A stretch of 64,000 nucleotides of DNA from NVTR01 sp036480115 (GCA_965224795.1 CBDDAE010000001.1:930001-994000); one strand, 5' to 3'; positions 36,520 through 44,147 are shown, counted from the stretch's first letter. Numbers and translations are program-made. The notes: generated from the sequence alone by a model not told the origin.

Positions 36520-36856
36520 GCCAGATGACCCCCTTAAGCCCCGAGATCCGGCGTTCAACGAAGCCTGGCACGCCCAGACCCTCGCACTGGCAGATACCAT
36601 GGTAAAAGCAGGCCATTTCACCGCGAACGATTGGGCCAGCACCCTTGGCGGCGCCCTGAAAGACGCCGACGCACGCGGCCAGCCGGACAATACCGAAACC
36701 TATTACCACTGTGCCATCAGCGCCTTGGAACAATTGGTGGCAAGCGGCACATCAATTGACCCGGTGATGATGTCCAAACGCAAAGCCACATGGGAACGCG
36801 CCTATCTGGCAACGCCCCATGGCCAGCCGGTAAAGCTTGAGGCTGGGGAAGCTTAA
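36512..36856 (+). CDS. Nitrile hydratase accessory (activator) protein
   Basis: About 114 residues if translation starts at a TTG inside the end of nthB, which follows a GGAAAG ribosome site. A far-upstream ATG would overlap nthB by over 120 bases. The body PAFNEAWHAQTLALADTMVKAGHFTANDWASTLG followed by TYYHCAISALEQLV is the P14K/nitrile hydratase activator family, which helps load cobalt into the alpha subunit. No amidase or cobalt transporter gene follows. Confidence 0.85.
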   Translation: MFKPDDPLKPRDPAFNEAWHAQTLALADTMVKAGHFTANDWASTLGGALKDADARGQPDNTETYYHCAISALEQLVASGTSIDPVMMSKRKATWERAYLATPHGQPVKLEAGEA

Positions 36857-36920
36857 GAAGCCGGGGTCTGAGAACAGTTTTCTTAGATTCCTGTAAACGG
36901 CAGCCAAAAGCCCAAATTGA

Positions 36921-37445
36921 TCATATGGGTTCAGGTAAGTGGTTCCAAACTTCAGCATCTGGTTCGTGATCAGCACGCGCACCTTCGGTCTGCGCTCCCA
37001 GACGTTTTGCAACCGCTTGCGAACGATGATTTTCGCAATCAATGTAGCTGACCAATTGGTTGAATCCATGGGCCTGATACGCCCAGCTACGAACTGCCAG
37101 CCCAGCTTCGGTTGCGTATCCTTTGCCCTCGGCTCCTTCAAAAAGGTGCCACGCCAACTCAACTTCGGGCCAATTTGAATGCTTAAGCAGCCCAACACGA
37201 CCTATAGGAAGGCTCCGTCCACGTTCAACTAGCGTAAAGAACCCAAACCCGTGCCATTGCCAGTGACCAATCCCGGTCAAGAAGCCAAACCAAGCTTGTT
37301 CTTTGCTGCCCGTTTCTCCCTGAGCCTGCATCCTCGGCGAACTCGTCATGAATCGGGTAAACTCGGGCAGGTCGCTTTGGTGTGGTCCGCGTAGGGTTAG
37401 GCGTTCCGTTTCAAGGACTGGTGCGGACGTCAAAGGCTCGGTCAT
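36921..37445 (-). CDS. GNAT-family acetyltransferase
   Basis: This 174-residue RimJ/RimL-like acetyltransferase has ETERLTLRGPHQSDLPEFTRF at the N-terminus, the acetyl-CoA loop EGAEGKGYATEAG and a C-terminal SYIDCENHRSQAVAKRLGA. Such proteins acetylate ribosomal protein N-termini or small molecules. The chosen ATG (MTEPLTSAP) lies 15 codons inside the longest frame. The gene is convergent with the nitrile hydratase operon and appears to be a single unit. Confidence 0.85.
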   Translation of the reverse strand: MTEPLTSAPVLETERLTLRGPHQSDLPEFTRFMTSSPRMQAQGETGSKEQAWFGFLTGIGHWQWHGFGFFTLVERGRSLPIGRVGLLKHSNWPEVELAWHLFEGAEGKGYATEAGLAVRSWAYQAHGFNQLVSYIDCENHRSQAVAKRLGAQTEGARADHEPDAEVWNHLPEPI

Positions 37446-37624
37446 ATCGGACTCCGTTCGGACACTTTGTTTATGAACCATAACTCGCAATGGTCAGACT
37501 AATACACCACATTCGGCTTCGAACTATAGGGCGGCTTTGTCCGCTTAGCCGATACTCCCACAACTGCGAGTCACAGCTGGATCAAGCTCAGAAACATTTT
37601 CAAAAAATGGCTTTATTCCCTCGC

Positions 37625-38692
37625 CTATTCCCGCGACGACGCTTCCCACAGGTTCACCACCGCCTCATCCAAAGCAAAAACATCTATGGCTTCCAGCTCG
37701 GCCTCGGTGAACTCCAGGTTATTCACAGCCCCGGCACAATCCACCACTTGCTCGGGCCGGGACGCCCCAATCAAAGCCGTGGTGATACCACCTCCGCGCA
37801 GCACCCAGGCAATCGCCATTTGCGCCAGCGTCTGTCCGCGGCTTTCGGCAATATCGTTCAACCCTTGGATTTTCACGATCACATCGTCATTCAAAATTCC
37901 CGGGTCCAGTGATTTACCCTGTGACGCCCGGCTGTCTTTGGGTACGCCCTTAAGATATTTGCCCGTCAGCATGCCCTGTGCCAGCGGCGTAAATGCAATC
38001 GATCCAATCCCAAGCCCTGCCAATGTTTCTTTCAATCCGTCCCGCTCAACCCAGCGGTTCAGCATGTTGTAGCTGGGTTGATGGATCAGACAGGGGGTGC
38101 CCAGCTCTTCCAGTATAGCCACAGCCTCACGGGTCCGGGCCGAATTATACGATGAAATTCCGGCATAAAGCGCCTTACCGGATCGCACGATACTGTCCAG
38201 CGCACCCATTGTTTCCTCAAGCGGCGTATCCGGATCAAACCGGTGCGAATAGAAAACATCCACATAATCCAGCCCCATCCGGCCCAGTGATTGATCACAG
38301 GATGCAATCAGGTTCTTACGGCTACCCCATTCCCCGTAGGGGCCGTCCCACATCTCATACCCGGCCTTGCTTGATATGATCAGCTCATCCCGGTAGCCGG
38401 CAAGATCGGTGCGCAATATTTCCCCAAACGCGGTTTCCGCCGACCCCGCCGGTGGGCCATAATTATTCGCCAGGTCAAAATGCGTGATTCCCAGGTCAAA
38501 CGCCGTGGTGCAAATAGCCCGCTTGGTATCATGCGGGGTGTCGCCGCCAAAATTGTGCCACAGACCCAGCGACACCGCAGGCAATTTCAGGCCAGAATTG
38601 CCACAACGCCTATACACCATTGTGTCATAGCGATCTTCGGCCGCACGGTAGGGGGCCGGAAATGTTCGAACGGGACGCGCAGGTTTGGTCAT
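37625..38692 (-). CDS. Aldo/keto reductase (YghZ-like)
   Basis: This 355-residue AKR14-like enzyme reduces aldehydes such as L-glyceraldehyde 3-phosphate and methylglyoxal with NADPH (family knowledge). The catalytic tetrad is visible in FDLANNYGPPAGSAE (Asp, Tyr), IISSKAGYEMW (Lys) and DVFYSHRFDPDTPLEE (His). The C-terminal GASRPEQVVDCAGAVNNLEF is the cofactor-binding end. Its length and N-terminus (YRAAEDRYDTMVYRRCGNSG) match YghZ closely. It is probably a monocistronic detoxifying enzyme. Confidence 0.92.
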   Translation of the reverse strand: MTKPARPVRTFPAPYRAAEDRYDTMVYRRCGNSGLKLPAVSLGLWHNFGGDTPHDTKRAICTTAFDLGITHFDLANNYGPPAGSAETAFGEILRTDLAGYRDELIISSKAGYEMWDGPYGEWGSRKNLIASCDQSLGRMGLDYVDVFYSHRFDPDTPLEETMGALDSIVRSGKALYAGISSYNSARTREAVAILEELGTPCLIHQPSYNMLNRWVERDGLKETLAGLGIGSIAFTPLAQGMLTGKYLKGVPKDSRASQGKSLDPGILNDDVIVKIQGLNDIAESRGQTLAQMAIAWVLRGGGITTALIGASRPEQVVDCAGAVNNLEFTEAELEAIDVFALDEAVVNLWEASSRE

Positions 38693-38783
38693 GGCAGTAC
38701 CTTTTTGGTGAATGGGCCAGTCAAATTACCGGCACTTGGGTTACCTTGCGCCAATCCAGCGATAGGGGCAACCCATCGCCAGG

Positions 38784-39335
38784 TCAGCCCCCGGGGCACC
38801 CATTCACCTCAACCAATGCAGTCTCCCAGGCCACCGCCGCCACGAACCCGTCCGTAACCCAATCATCCTCGGTCTTGCGCGGCATAATCCCGCGCTCAAT
38901 CATATAAGTCGGCCGATATTCGGGCCACCCCGCTTGCCGGATTGCCCCGCAGGTGGTCAGAAAAAACTCACCCTTTTCACGCAGCTTTGCCGACACAAGT
39001 TTCAATTCATCGACAATCTCACGCCGATAGCCGCCAAATATCCAGCTGTTCAGCTCAACAAATGCTGCATGCCCGCTTTCATCACGCACCCGCTGCTGAT
39101 CAAACGTGCCGTAAACCGAATAGGCCAGAAACACCTGCATCGCGTCGCCGTAACGTTCCTGCGCAATACAATCGCGCACCGAGCGCGCCAAACGCGGCGG
39201 CGTGTCAGTGGTTTGCAACTCAGCCAGTGTGATGCAGGACATGTCGTTGAATTGGGCATGGACCGGACCGGCAAGCATCCATGCAAACGCGCCTACCAAA
39301 AGAATTCTAACTCTGCCCACAAATATAACCCACAT
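38784..39335 (-). CDS. Exported hypothetical protein
   Basis: This 183-residue protein has an N-terminal signal-like segment (RILLVGAFAWMLAGPVHAQ). The mature part contains four cysteines (MSCITL, VRDCIAQ, LTTCGAI, NGCPGG) that could form disulfides. I do not recognise the family. It lies upstream of, and divergent from, the reverse transcriptase gene, with about 100 bases between its start and the retron promoter. Nothing in it looks like a known retron effector. Confidence 0.65.
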   Translation of the reverse strand: MWVIFVGRVRILLVGAFAWMLAGPVHAQFNDMSCITLAELQTTDTPPRLARSVRDCIAQERYGDAMQVFLAYSVYGTFDQQRVRDESGHAAFVELNSWIFGGYRREIVDELKLVSAKLREKGEFFLTTCGAIRQAGWPEYRPTYMIERGIMPRKTEDDWVTDGFVAAVAWETALVEVNGCPGG

Positions 39336-39426
39336 TGCTTACGGCCCCAGCATAATGCGTACCCTGCCCTTGTTCACAATCACATTTGCGTAAGCCCGAA
39401 AACCCGAGCGCCACATTCATCGAATG

Positions 39427-39455
39427 TTGACAGCTCGCGGCCAAGCTGTTTTCTT
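39427..39455 (+). promoter_or_regulatory. Putative promoter of the retron ncRNA
   Basis: A perfect -35 box TTGACA (39427-39432) is followed 17 bases on by TTTCTT (39450-39455), a weak -10. The expected start falls at about 39461-39463, the first base of the a1 repeat. This placement supports a transcript that begins with the retron RNA and continues into the reverse transcriptase gene. Confidence 0.5.
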
Positions 39456-39462
39456 TCCTTAA

Positions 39463-39621
39463 GGATGGGGCCTCTCTCAAGATATCTGAAGGTTTCCTTC
39501 AGTGGGTGGGGCTTCCCCACCGTGTAATACATGACCCGTGCCATTCGGCGCAAAACCGTAACTGGGCTGCACCCAGGACTGGTATTGCCAGACAAAGACA
39601 GGTTGAAAGAAAGCCCCATCC
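39463..39621 (+). ncRNA. Putative retron msr-msd RNA
   Basis: The 159-nt region is bounded by a1 GGATGGGGC (39463-39471) and a2 GCCCCATCC (39613-39621), a perfect 9-bp inverted repeat. Inside, in order, are hairpin 1, CTGAAGG-TTT-CCTTCAG (39486-39502), and hairpin 2, GGTGGGG-CTT-CCCCACC (39505-39521). An msd-like stem follows, GCAAAACC with GGTATTGC (39550-39557 and 39581-39588, one mismatch), enclosing CTGGG-CTGCA-CCCAG (39562-39576). The order and the position directly before the reverse transcriptase follow known retrons. The branching guanosine is uncertain; G39481, after a1, is a candidate. Confidence 0.65.
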
Positions 39622-39631
39622 GCATTTCATT

Positions 39632-40927
39632 ATGAATTTCAAAAATTTCACAACAACACTGGCCGTAACTCTGGTGCCTTTGGAATGGTCGGCTGACAGC
39701 ATTGAAATGGCTCTGCAGACCAAACTGCCCCGCCGGTTTGCGCGCCAGGCCGCGACAATGGCCGATGCGCTGCAATTGGAATTCCCAAAAACCTACGCCC
39801 CTTCTGTGGCCGCGATTTCCCGATGCTTGGCTGAACTTCCCGAAGCCCACACAATCTGGGCCTACGCCCGAGAACATAACGTCTGGCCCGACACCAGCCC
39901 GAACTTGACCCCAGCCGTTTTTGCACCGGCGACACCTTTTGTCGATTTTGATCTGCCCAAATTGTCAAACTCCCAAGAGCTTGCCGATTGGCTGGGGATC
40001 ACCCCGGAAATGTTGATCCGGCTTGCCGACAAAAAAGGCCTGTCAAACCGCACCAACAATGTCTTTGCCCCGCATTACCGGTTTCACATCCACACCAAAC
40101 CATCCGGCGACCTTCGGCTGATCGAAGAACCAAAACCCATGCTGAAAAAGCTCCAGCGCCGCATTCTTACCGACCTCCTAAACCTGATTCCCCCCAGCCC
40201 GGCGGCCTATGGTTTCACCATCGGGCGCGATTGCCTGTCCGCCGCCGCCATCCACGCGGGTGAAGAAATGGTGGTGTGTTTTGATCTGCAATCCTTCTTT
40301 CCCTCGGTGTCCCATGCCCGCATCTTTGGCCTGTTTCGCACATTGGGCTACCCGCACGCGGTGGCGCAGGACCTGACCGGACTGACCACACTTGCCTCGC
40401 CGTCACACGTGTTAACCCAACATGCATTTCAGCAACGCAATCTTCTGGCTCACCGCCATTTGCCGCAGGGCGCACCGACGTCGCCCGCTTTGGCTAACCT
40501 TGCCACCTTCAACCTTGATCGCCGCCTCTCCGGCCTCGCCCGTCGGTTTGACGCCCACTATACCCGCTACGCCGATGACATGACGTTTTCCGGCGCGGCA
40601 AGCATTGTTCGCCCCTTGCTGCATATCCTTCCCCAGATCGTTCGCGCCGAAGGGTTTACCCTGAACCCGAGCAAAACCCGTGCCCAACACAGCGCGCGCC
40701 GCCAATTCACAACCGGTCTTGTGGTCAACCAAAAGATCAACATCCCAAGGCCCGCCTATGACCAGTTAAAAGCCACGATCCATCATCTGAAAAATCCCGA
40801 CGACCCCCGCAGAATTAACCCGGCCTTCCTTGTTTCTCTATCGGGGCGCATCACGTGGGTCGAGCGTGTTAACCCCGCCCGTGGTCATAAAATGCGGGAA
40901 CGGCTGGCGGCCGCATTGACTGGATAA
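39632..40927 (+). CDS. Retron-type reverse transcriptase
   Basis: The protein is 431 residues from the ATG ten bases after a2; an earlier start would lie in the structured RNA. Polymerase motifs are Asp218 in FDLQSFFPSVS, PQGAPTSPALANL (about 287-299) and Tyr313-Ala-Asp-Asp316 (RYADDMTFSG). Retron-specific features are an xAxxH element (AAAIH, 204-208; Asn replaced by Ala) and TTGLVVN (360-366), a variant of the VTG motif that reads the RNA template. About 150 N-terminal residues precede the finger region (HYRFHIHTKPSGDLRLIEEPKP); I cannot assign a domain to them. There is no maturase or HNH domain. The length resembles myxobacterial retron enzymes. Confidence 0.85.
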   Translation: MNFKNFTTTLAVTLVPLEWSADSIEMALQTKLPRRFARQAATMADALQLEFPKTYAPSVAAISRCLAELPEAHTIWAYAREHNVWPDTSPNLTPAVFAPATPFVDFDLPKLSNSQELADWLGITPEMLIRLADKKGLSNRTNNVFAPHYRFHIHTKPSGDLRLIEEPKPMLKKLQRRILTDLLNLIPPSPAAYGFTIGRDCLSAAAIHAGEEMVVCFDLQSFFPSVSHARIFGLFRTLGYPHAVAQDLTGLTTLASPSHVLTQHAFQQRNLLAHRHLPQGAPTSPALANLATFNLDRRLSGLARRFDAHYTRYADDMTFSGAASIVRPLLHILPQIVRAEGFTLNPSKTRAQHSARRQFTTGLVVNQKINIPRPAYDQLKATIHHLKNPDDPRRINPAFLVSLSGRITWVERVNPARGHKMRERLAAALTG

Positions 40928-40998
40928 CAGCTCGGTTGCCCGCCCCCGGCCAAGCCGCTAAAAGCAGACAAAATTCTAACCCCGTCGGAGAACACAAA

Positions 40999-42654
40999 AT
41001 GGCAGCCTATCAATACGTCTACCACATGGACGGCGTCGCAAAAACCTACCCCGGCGGCAAAAAGCTGTTTGAAAACATCCGTCTGTCGTTTTTGCCCGGC
41101 GTAAAAATCGGCGTCGTCGGCGTAAATGGCTCGGGTAAATCGACGCTCTTGAAAATCATGGCCGGGATCGACACCGATTTCACCGGCGAAGCCTGGCACG
41201 CCGAAGGTGCCAAGGTCGGCTATCTGCCACAGGAACCCAAGCTGGACGAAACCCTGACCGTGCGTGAAAATGTCATGCTGGGGGTGAAACCCAAGAAAGA
41301 CATCCTTGACCGCTACAACGAACTGGCGATGAACTATTCCGACGAAACCGCCGATGAAATGGCGCAGCTTCAGGACGAGATCGACGCCCAGAACCTGTGG
41401 GATCTCGACGCCCAGATCGACGTGTCGATGGAGGCCCTGCGCTGCCCCCCCGATGACGCGGCAATCGACAGCCTGTCAGGCGGTGAAGCCCGCCGTGTCG
41501 CCCTGTGCAAACTGCTGCTTGAAGCCCCCGACATGCTGTTGCTGGACGAACCCACCAACCACCTGGACGCCGAAACCATCGCCTGGCTGCAACAGCACCT
41601 GATGGATTACAAAGGCACCATTCTGGTCGTCACCCACGACCGGTATTTTCTGGACGACATCACGTCGTGGATTCTGGAAATCGACCGTGGTCGCGGCGTG
41701 CCGTGGGAAGGCAACTATTCCAGCTGGCTGGAACAAAAAGCCAAGCGCCTGCAACAGGAGGCCCGCGAAGACAAATCCAAGCAGAAAACGCTGGAACGCG
41801 AACTGGAATGGATGCAGCAGGGTGCCAAAGCCCGGCAAGCCAAGCAAAAGGCCCGGATCAATTCCTATAACGAACTGGCCGGCCAGTCCGAGCGTGAAAA
41901 ACTGTCACGCGCCCAGATCATCATCCCCAACGGCCCACGTCTGGGGTCCAAAGTGATCGAAGTCGAAGGCCTCGCCAAACACATGGGCGACAAACAACTG
42001 ATTGAAAACCTCACGTTTTCCCTGCCACCCGGCGGCATCGTCGGCGTTATCGGTCCCAACGGCGCCGGTAAAACCACGCTGTTCCGCATGCTCACGGGGC
42101 AAGAAACCCCCGACGAAGGCACGGTTGAATACGGCGACACCGTGCAACTGTCATACGTCGACCAATCCCGCGACGCGCTGAACCCGGACGACACTGTCTG
42201 GCAAGCCATCGGCGACGGGCAGGACATCATCCACCTAGGGGATGCTGAGGTTAATTCCCGCGCCTACTGCTCTGCCTTCAACTTCAAAGGCGGCGACCAG
42301 CAGAAAAAGGTCGGCATCCTGTCGGGCGGCGAACGCAACCGCGTCCACATGGCGCGATTGCTTAAGTCTGGCGGCAACGTCCTGCTACTCGATGAACCCA
42401 CCAATGACCTCGACGTCGAAACCCTGCGCGCATTGGAGGACGCACTGGTGGATTTCGCCGGCTGCGCCGTGGTCATTTCCCACGACCGGTTTTTCCTGGA
42501 TCGCATTTGTACGCATATCCTGGCGTTCGAAGGCGACGCCCATGTGGAATGGTTCGAGGGCAATTTTGAGGATTACGAAGAAGATAAGAAGAAACGACTG
42601 GGGGTGGATGCGGCTGCGCCGACGCGGGTGAAGTTTAAGAAGTTTGTGAGGTGA
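40999..42654 (+). CDS. ettA: Energy-dependent translational throttle protein EttA
   Basis: This 551-residue ABC-F protein with two ATPase domains regulates ribosome entry into elongation according to the ATP/ADP ratio. It has Walker A GVNGSGKST and GPNGAGKTT, signatures LSGGEARR and LSGGERNR, and Walker B LLLDEPTNHLD and LLLDEPTNDLD. The arm and linker region (KRLQQEAREDKSKQKTLERE) lies between. The ATG has a GGAG site seven bases upstream. It is 71 bases after the reverse transcriptase and is a housekeeping gene not known as a retron partner. Confidence 0.96.
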   Translation: MAAYQYVYHMDGVAKTYPGGKKLFENIRLSFLPGVKIGVVGVNGSGKSTLLKIMAGIDTDFTGEAWHAEGAKVGYLPQEPKLDETLTVRENVMLGVKPKKDILDRYNELAMNYSDETADEMAQLQDEIDAQNLWDLDAQIDVSMEALRCPPDDAAIDSLSGGEARRVALCKLLLEAPDMLLLDEPTNHLDAETIAWLQQHLMDYKGTILVVTHDRYFLDDITSWILEIDRGRGVPWEGNYSSWLEQKAKRLQQEAREDKSKQKTLERELEWMQQGAKARQAKQKARINSYNELAGQSEREKLSRAQIIIPNGPRLGSKVIEVEGLAKHMGDKQLIENLTFSLPPGGIVGVIGPNGAGKTTLFRMLTGQETPDEGTVEYGDTVQLSYVDQSRDALNPDDTVWQAIGDGQDIIHLGDAEVNSRAYCSAFNFKGGDQQKKVGILSGGERNRVHMARLLKSGGNVLLLDEPTNDLDVETLRALEDALVDFAGCAVVISHDRFFLDRICTHILAFEGDAHVEWFEGNFEDYEEDKKKRLGVDAAAPTRVKFKKFVR

Positions 42655-42667
42655 GGGAGACCCAAAA

Positions 42668-42916
42668 GTGACAGAATTTTTAATCGGATTCGTTCGGATT
42701 CTGTTCGGTGGGTTCATAGTCTACCTATTTGGAAGATTGGGAGTTTCTGCACTCGTCGACAAAAAATTTAGAATAGATTTTTTAAAACCAATTGGTGTAT
42801 CTAAACCATCAAAAATATGGCTAATTGTTGGCGGATTGCAACTCGCGGTTCTTTGGGTGTTTGGTTTATTGTTGTTGGTTGACGGCGCAAAAAGGATGTA
42901 TGATTATTTTTGGTAG
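42668..42916 (+). CDS. Small two-helix membrane protein, unknown
   Basis: This 82-residue protein has hydrophobic stretches at about 4-22 (LIGFVRILFGGFIVYLF) and 50-72 (WLIVGGLQLAVLWVFGLLLLVDG). The GTG start is 13 bases after the ettA stop. Base composition is clearly more AT-rich than in ettA, which may mean later acquisition. No family recognised. Its last codon abuts the second copy of the dispersed repeat. Confidence 0.55.
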   Translation: MTEFLIGFVRILFGGFIVYLFGRLGVSALVDKKFRIDFLKPIGVSKPSKIWLIVGGLQLAVLWVFGLLLLVDGAKRMYDYFW

Positions 42917-43078
42917 CAAGCCGTAGAGTGGCTGGTTCCGCGCATCGCGCGGGTTCACCCACCATTCGTATTAATCAACCGGGCGTCCCGCCAATTTTCA
43001 ACAAAACATTTTGCGCGCTCAATAATTGCGTTTACGAACCATCGGTGGGTGAACCCGTGGCCTTTGGCCTCGGAACCA
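42916..43078 (+). repeat. Dispersed repeat, copy B, with nested palindrome
   Basis: The copy begins with the shared core GCAAGCCGTAGAGTG. Two inverted pairs are nested: TGGTTCCG (42933-42940) with CGGAACCA (43071-43078), and CGGGTTCACCCACC (42950-42963) with GGTGGGTGAACCCG (43044-43057), the latter 14 bp perfect. Near the left arm, CCGCGC-ATC-GCGCGG forms a small hairpin. The whole could fold as one long cruciform or RNA arm, like a non-autonomous palindromic element. Confidence 0.65.
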
Positions 43079-43218
43079 CCTGCCGGGGCTCCGCCCGTTC
43101 CCCGCTAAAACGCTCCATCCAGCACAAACCCCGACCATTCCGCATCAACCCGACCCTTGTGGATATCCCGATGGATCGACGAACGCGGCCAATCTACCGC
43201 CCGCACAGCTAAACGGCG
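42917..43218. other. Non-coding interval dominated by the palindromic repeat
   Basis: No plausible gene was found between the 82-aa membrane protein and the DUF6868-like gene. The left half is repeat copy B. The right half (43079-43218) has no recognisable structure or motif. Confidence 0.6.
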
Positions 43219-43461
43219 CTACATCGCAAACCGCAGCACCAGATATGGCACCACGCTAAGCACCAGTGTCAGCACCTTATAAGCCGACAGATACTGAAAA
43301 TAGAGCTTCGGCAAAGCCTCCTGCGCCACCCCCGTCATAGCGCTGTGAATACCCATCGCCCAGCCGCGAAATACAGCCAGAGCCAGCGTCGCAATCAGCA
43401 AGAAAGCGATATTGATGGCGCTGTTCCAGGCGAAAAATGTGGTCAGTTGTTCAATAGTCAT
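43219..43461 (-). CDS. DUF6868-like small membrane protein
   Basis: This 80-residue protein has three hydrophobic stretches: FFAWNSAINIAFLLIATLALAV, a central amphipathic helix EEALPK-type region containing MGIHSAMTGVAQEALPK, and VLTLVLSVVPYLVLRF. The start MTIEQLTTFFAWNS and the phrase LYFQYLSAYK are typical of the DUF6868 family of short membrane proteins. The function is unknown. It stands alone on the minus strand between repeat copies B and C. Confidence 0.65.
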   Translation of the reverse strand: MTIEQLTTFFAWNSAINIAFLLIATLALAVFRGWAMGIHSAMTGVAQEALPKLYFQYLSAYKVLTLVLSVVPYLVLRFAM

Positions 43462-43545
43462 TGCAGCCTCCTGTTAGTTTCCCGCCAATTATAGCCCAAA
43501 ATGCTGGTTTCTACGTTGAGCCATGTCAAATCAAATCCGGGCAAG

Positions 43546-43665
43546 GCAAGCCGTAGCGTGAGTGTCAACTCACCATCCGCACTCTCAACACGCACCAACC
43601 CCGGCTACCTTACTACCAACCGCAATTTCATTTTGAAAAAAACGGTGGGCTAACACCCGTCCTAC
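43546..43665 (+). repeat. Dispersed repeat, copy C
   Basis: The core GCAAGCCGTAGCGTG runs into the hairpin GTGAGT-GTCA-ACTCAC (43558-43573) and ends CATCCGCA, matching copy A. About 60 bases on, CGGTGGGCTAACACCC and GTCCTAC (43643-43665) looks like the opposite end of such an element, in the same relative place as the right arm of copy B. Confidence 0.55.
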
Positions 43666-43790
43666 AATCCCACCTCCCCCTTGTAATTCCACCCAACAAC
43701 CGTCATATCCCCCTTGCGACGTTATTTCTGTCTCGACCCACTGTTCTCCAATACGGCTACAGTCTTTCGATATTGCACTGACATAGCCGG

Positions 43791-43812
43791 GCTGCCGCAC
43801 AACGTGGGCAGC
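43791..43812 (+). promoter_or_regulatory. Leader hairpin of the cold-shock gene
   Basis: GCTGCC-G-CAC-AAC-GTG-GGCAGC forms a nine-pair stem with one bulged base and a 3-base loop. It ends a few bases before the AGGAG ribosome site. In known cold-shock mRNAs the leader folds differently with temperature and controls translation; this hairpin is a candidate for that. Confidence 0.4.
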
Positions 43813-43830
43813 ATAATAGGAGTAAACACG

Positions 43831-44040
43831 ATGGCTAATGGCACCGTGAAATGGTATAATGCAACTAAAGGCTTCGGCTTTATCGAGCCTGAAAATGGCG
43901 GCGGCAAGGACGTGTTTGTTCACGTATCCAGCGTCGAAGGTTCCGGCCTGACAGGTCTAAACGACGGTCAGAAAGTTACTTTTGACGTCGAAGCTGGCCG
44001 CGACGGCCGCGAAAGCGCGACCAACATCGTTCTGGTTTAA
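43831..44040 (+). CDS. Cold-shock domain protein
   Basis: This 69-residue single cold-shock-domain protein is an RNA chaperone. It has RNP1 KGFGFI (13-18) and RNP2 VFVHV (28-32). MANGTVKWYNATKGFGFIEP is the usual start, and the chosen ATG has an AGGAG site. The longer upstream frame is only leader. It is followed by a strong terminator, so it is monocistronic. It is 2.9 kb from the reverse transcriptase, so a retron link is not indicated. Confidence 0.96.
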   Translation: MANGTVKWYNATKGFGFIEPENGGGKDVFVHVSSVEGSGLTGLNDGQKVTFDVEAGRDGRESATNIVLV

Positions 44041-44086
44041 GCATTCAGGGCACTTGCATTTGCAAGCTGTCCGACAAATATCGACG

Positions 44087-44115
44087 AAAAGGGCGGCTTT
44101 GGCTGCCCTTTTTTA
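44087..44115 (+). terminator. Intrinsic terminator of the cold-shock gene
   Basis: AAAAGGGCGGC pairs with GCTGCCCTTTT around a TTTG loop, and the 3' arm runs into TTTTTTATT. This is a classic rho-independent terminator about 50 bases after the stop. Confidence 0.9.
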
Positions 44116-44147
44116 TTGCGCGCTGGCGCGCAACAGTAAACGCGCCC

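Larger units (their letters stand above)
43462..43830. other. Non-coding interval: repeat copy C and cold-shock leader
   Basis: There is no supported gene. The left part contains repeat copy C and the right part is the leader of the cold-shock gene, with a hairpin just before its ribosome site. Both are listed separately. Confidence 0.6.

Noticed and set aside
38784..39335. Exported hypothetical protein as the retron's effector
   Set aside because: It is divergent, has a signal peptide and several cysteines, and shows no nuclease or toxin motif. Its separate promoter side and location outside the cytoplasm argue against it.
39632..40927. Reverse transcriptase as part of a group II intron or diversity-generating element
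   Set aside because: There is no maturase X or HNH domain and no intron domain V/VI. The RT has PQGAPTSP rather than PQGG. No template/variable repeat pair or variable target gene is nearby.
43831..44040. Cold-shock protein as the retron's effector (as in Se72-type systems)
   Set aside because: It lies 2.9 kb away behind ettA and two other small genes, has its own leader and terminator, and is a typical housekeeping cold-shock gene.
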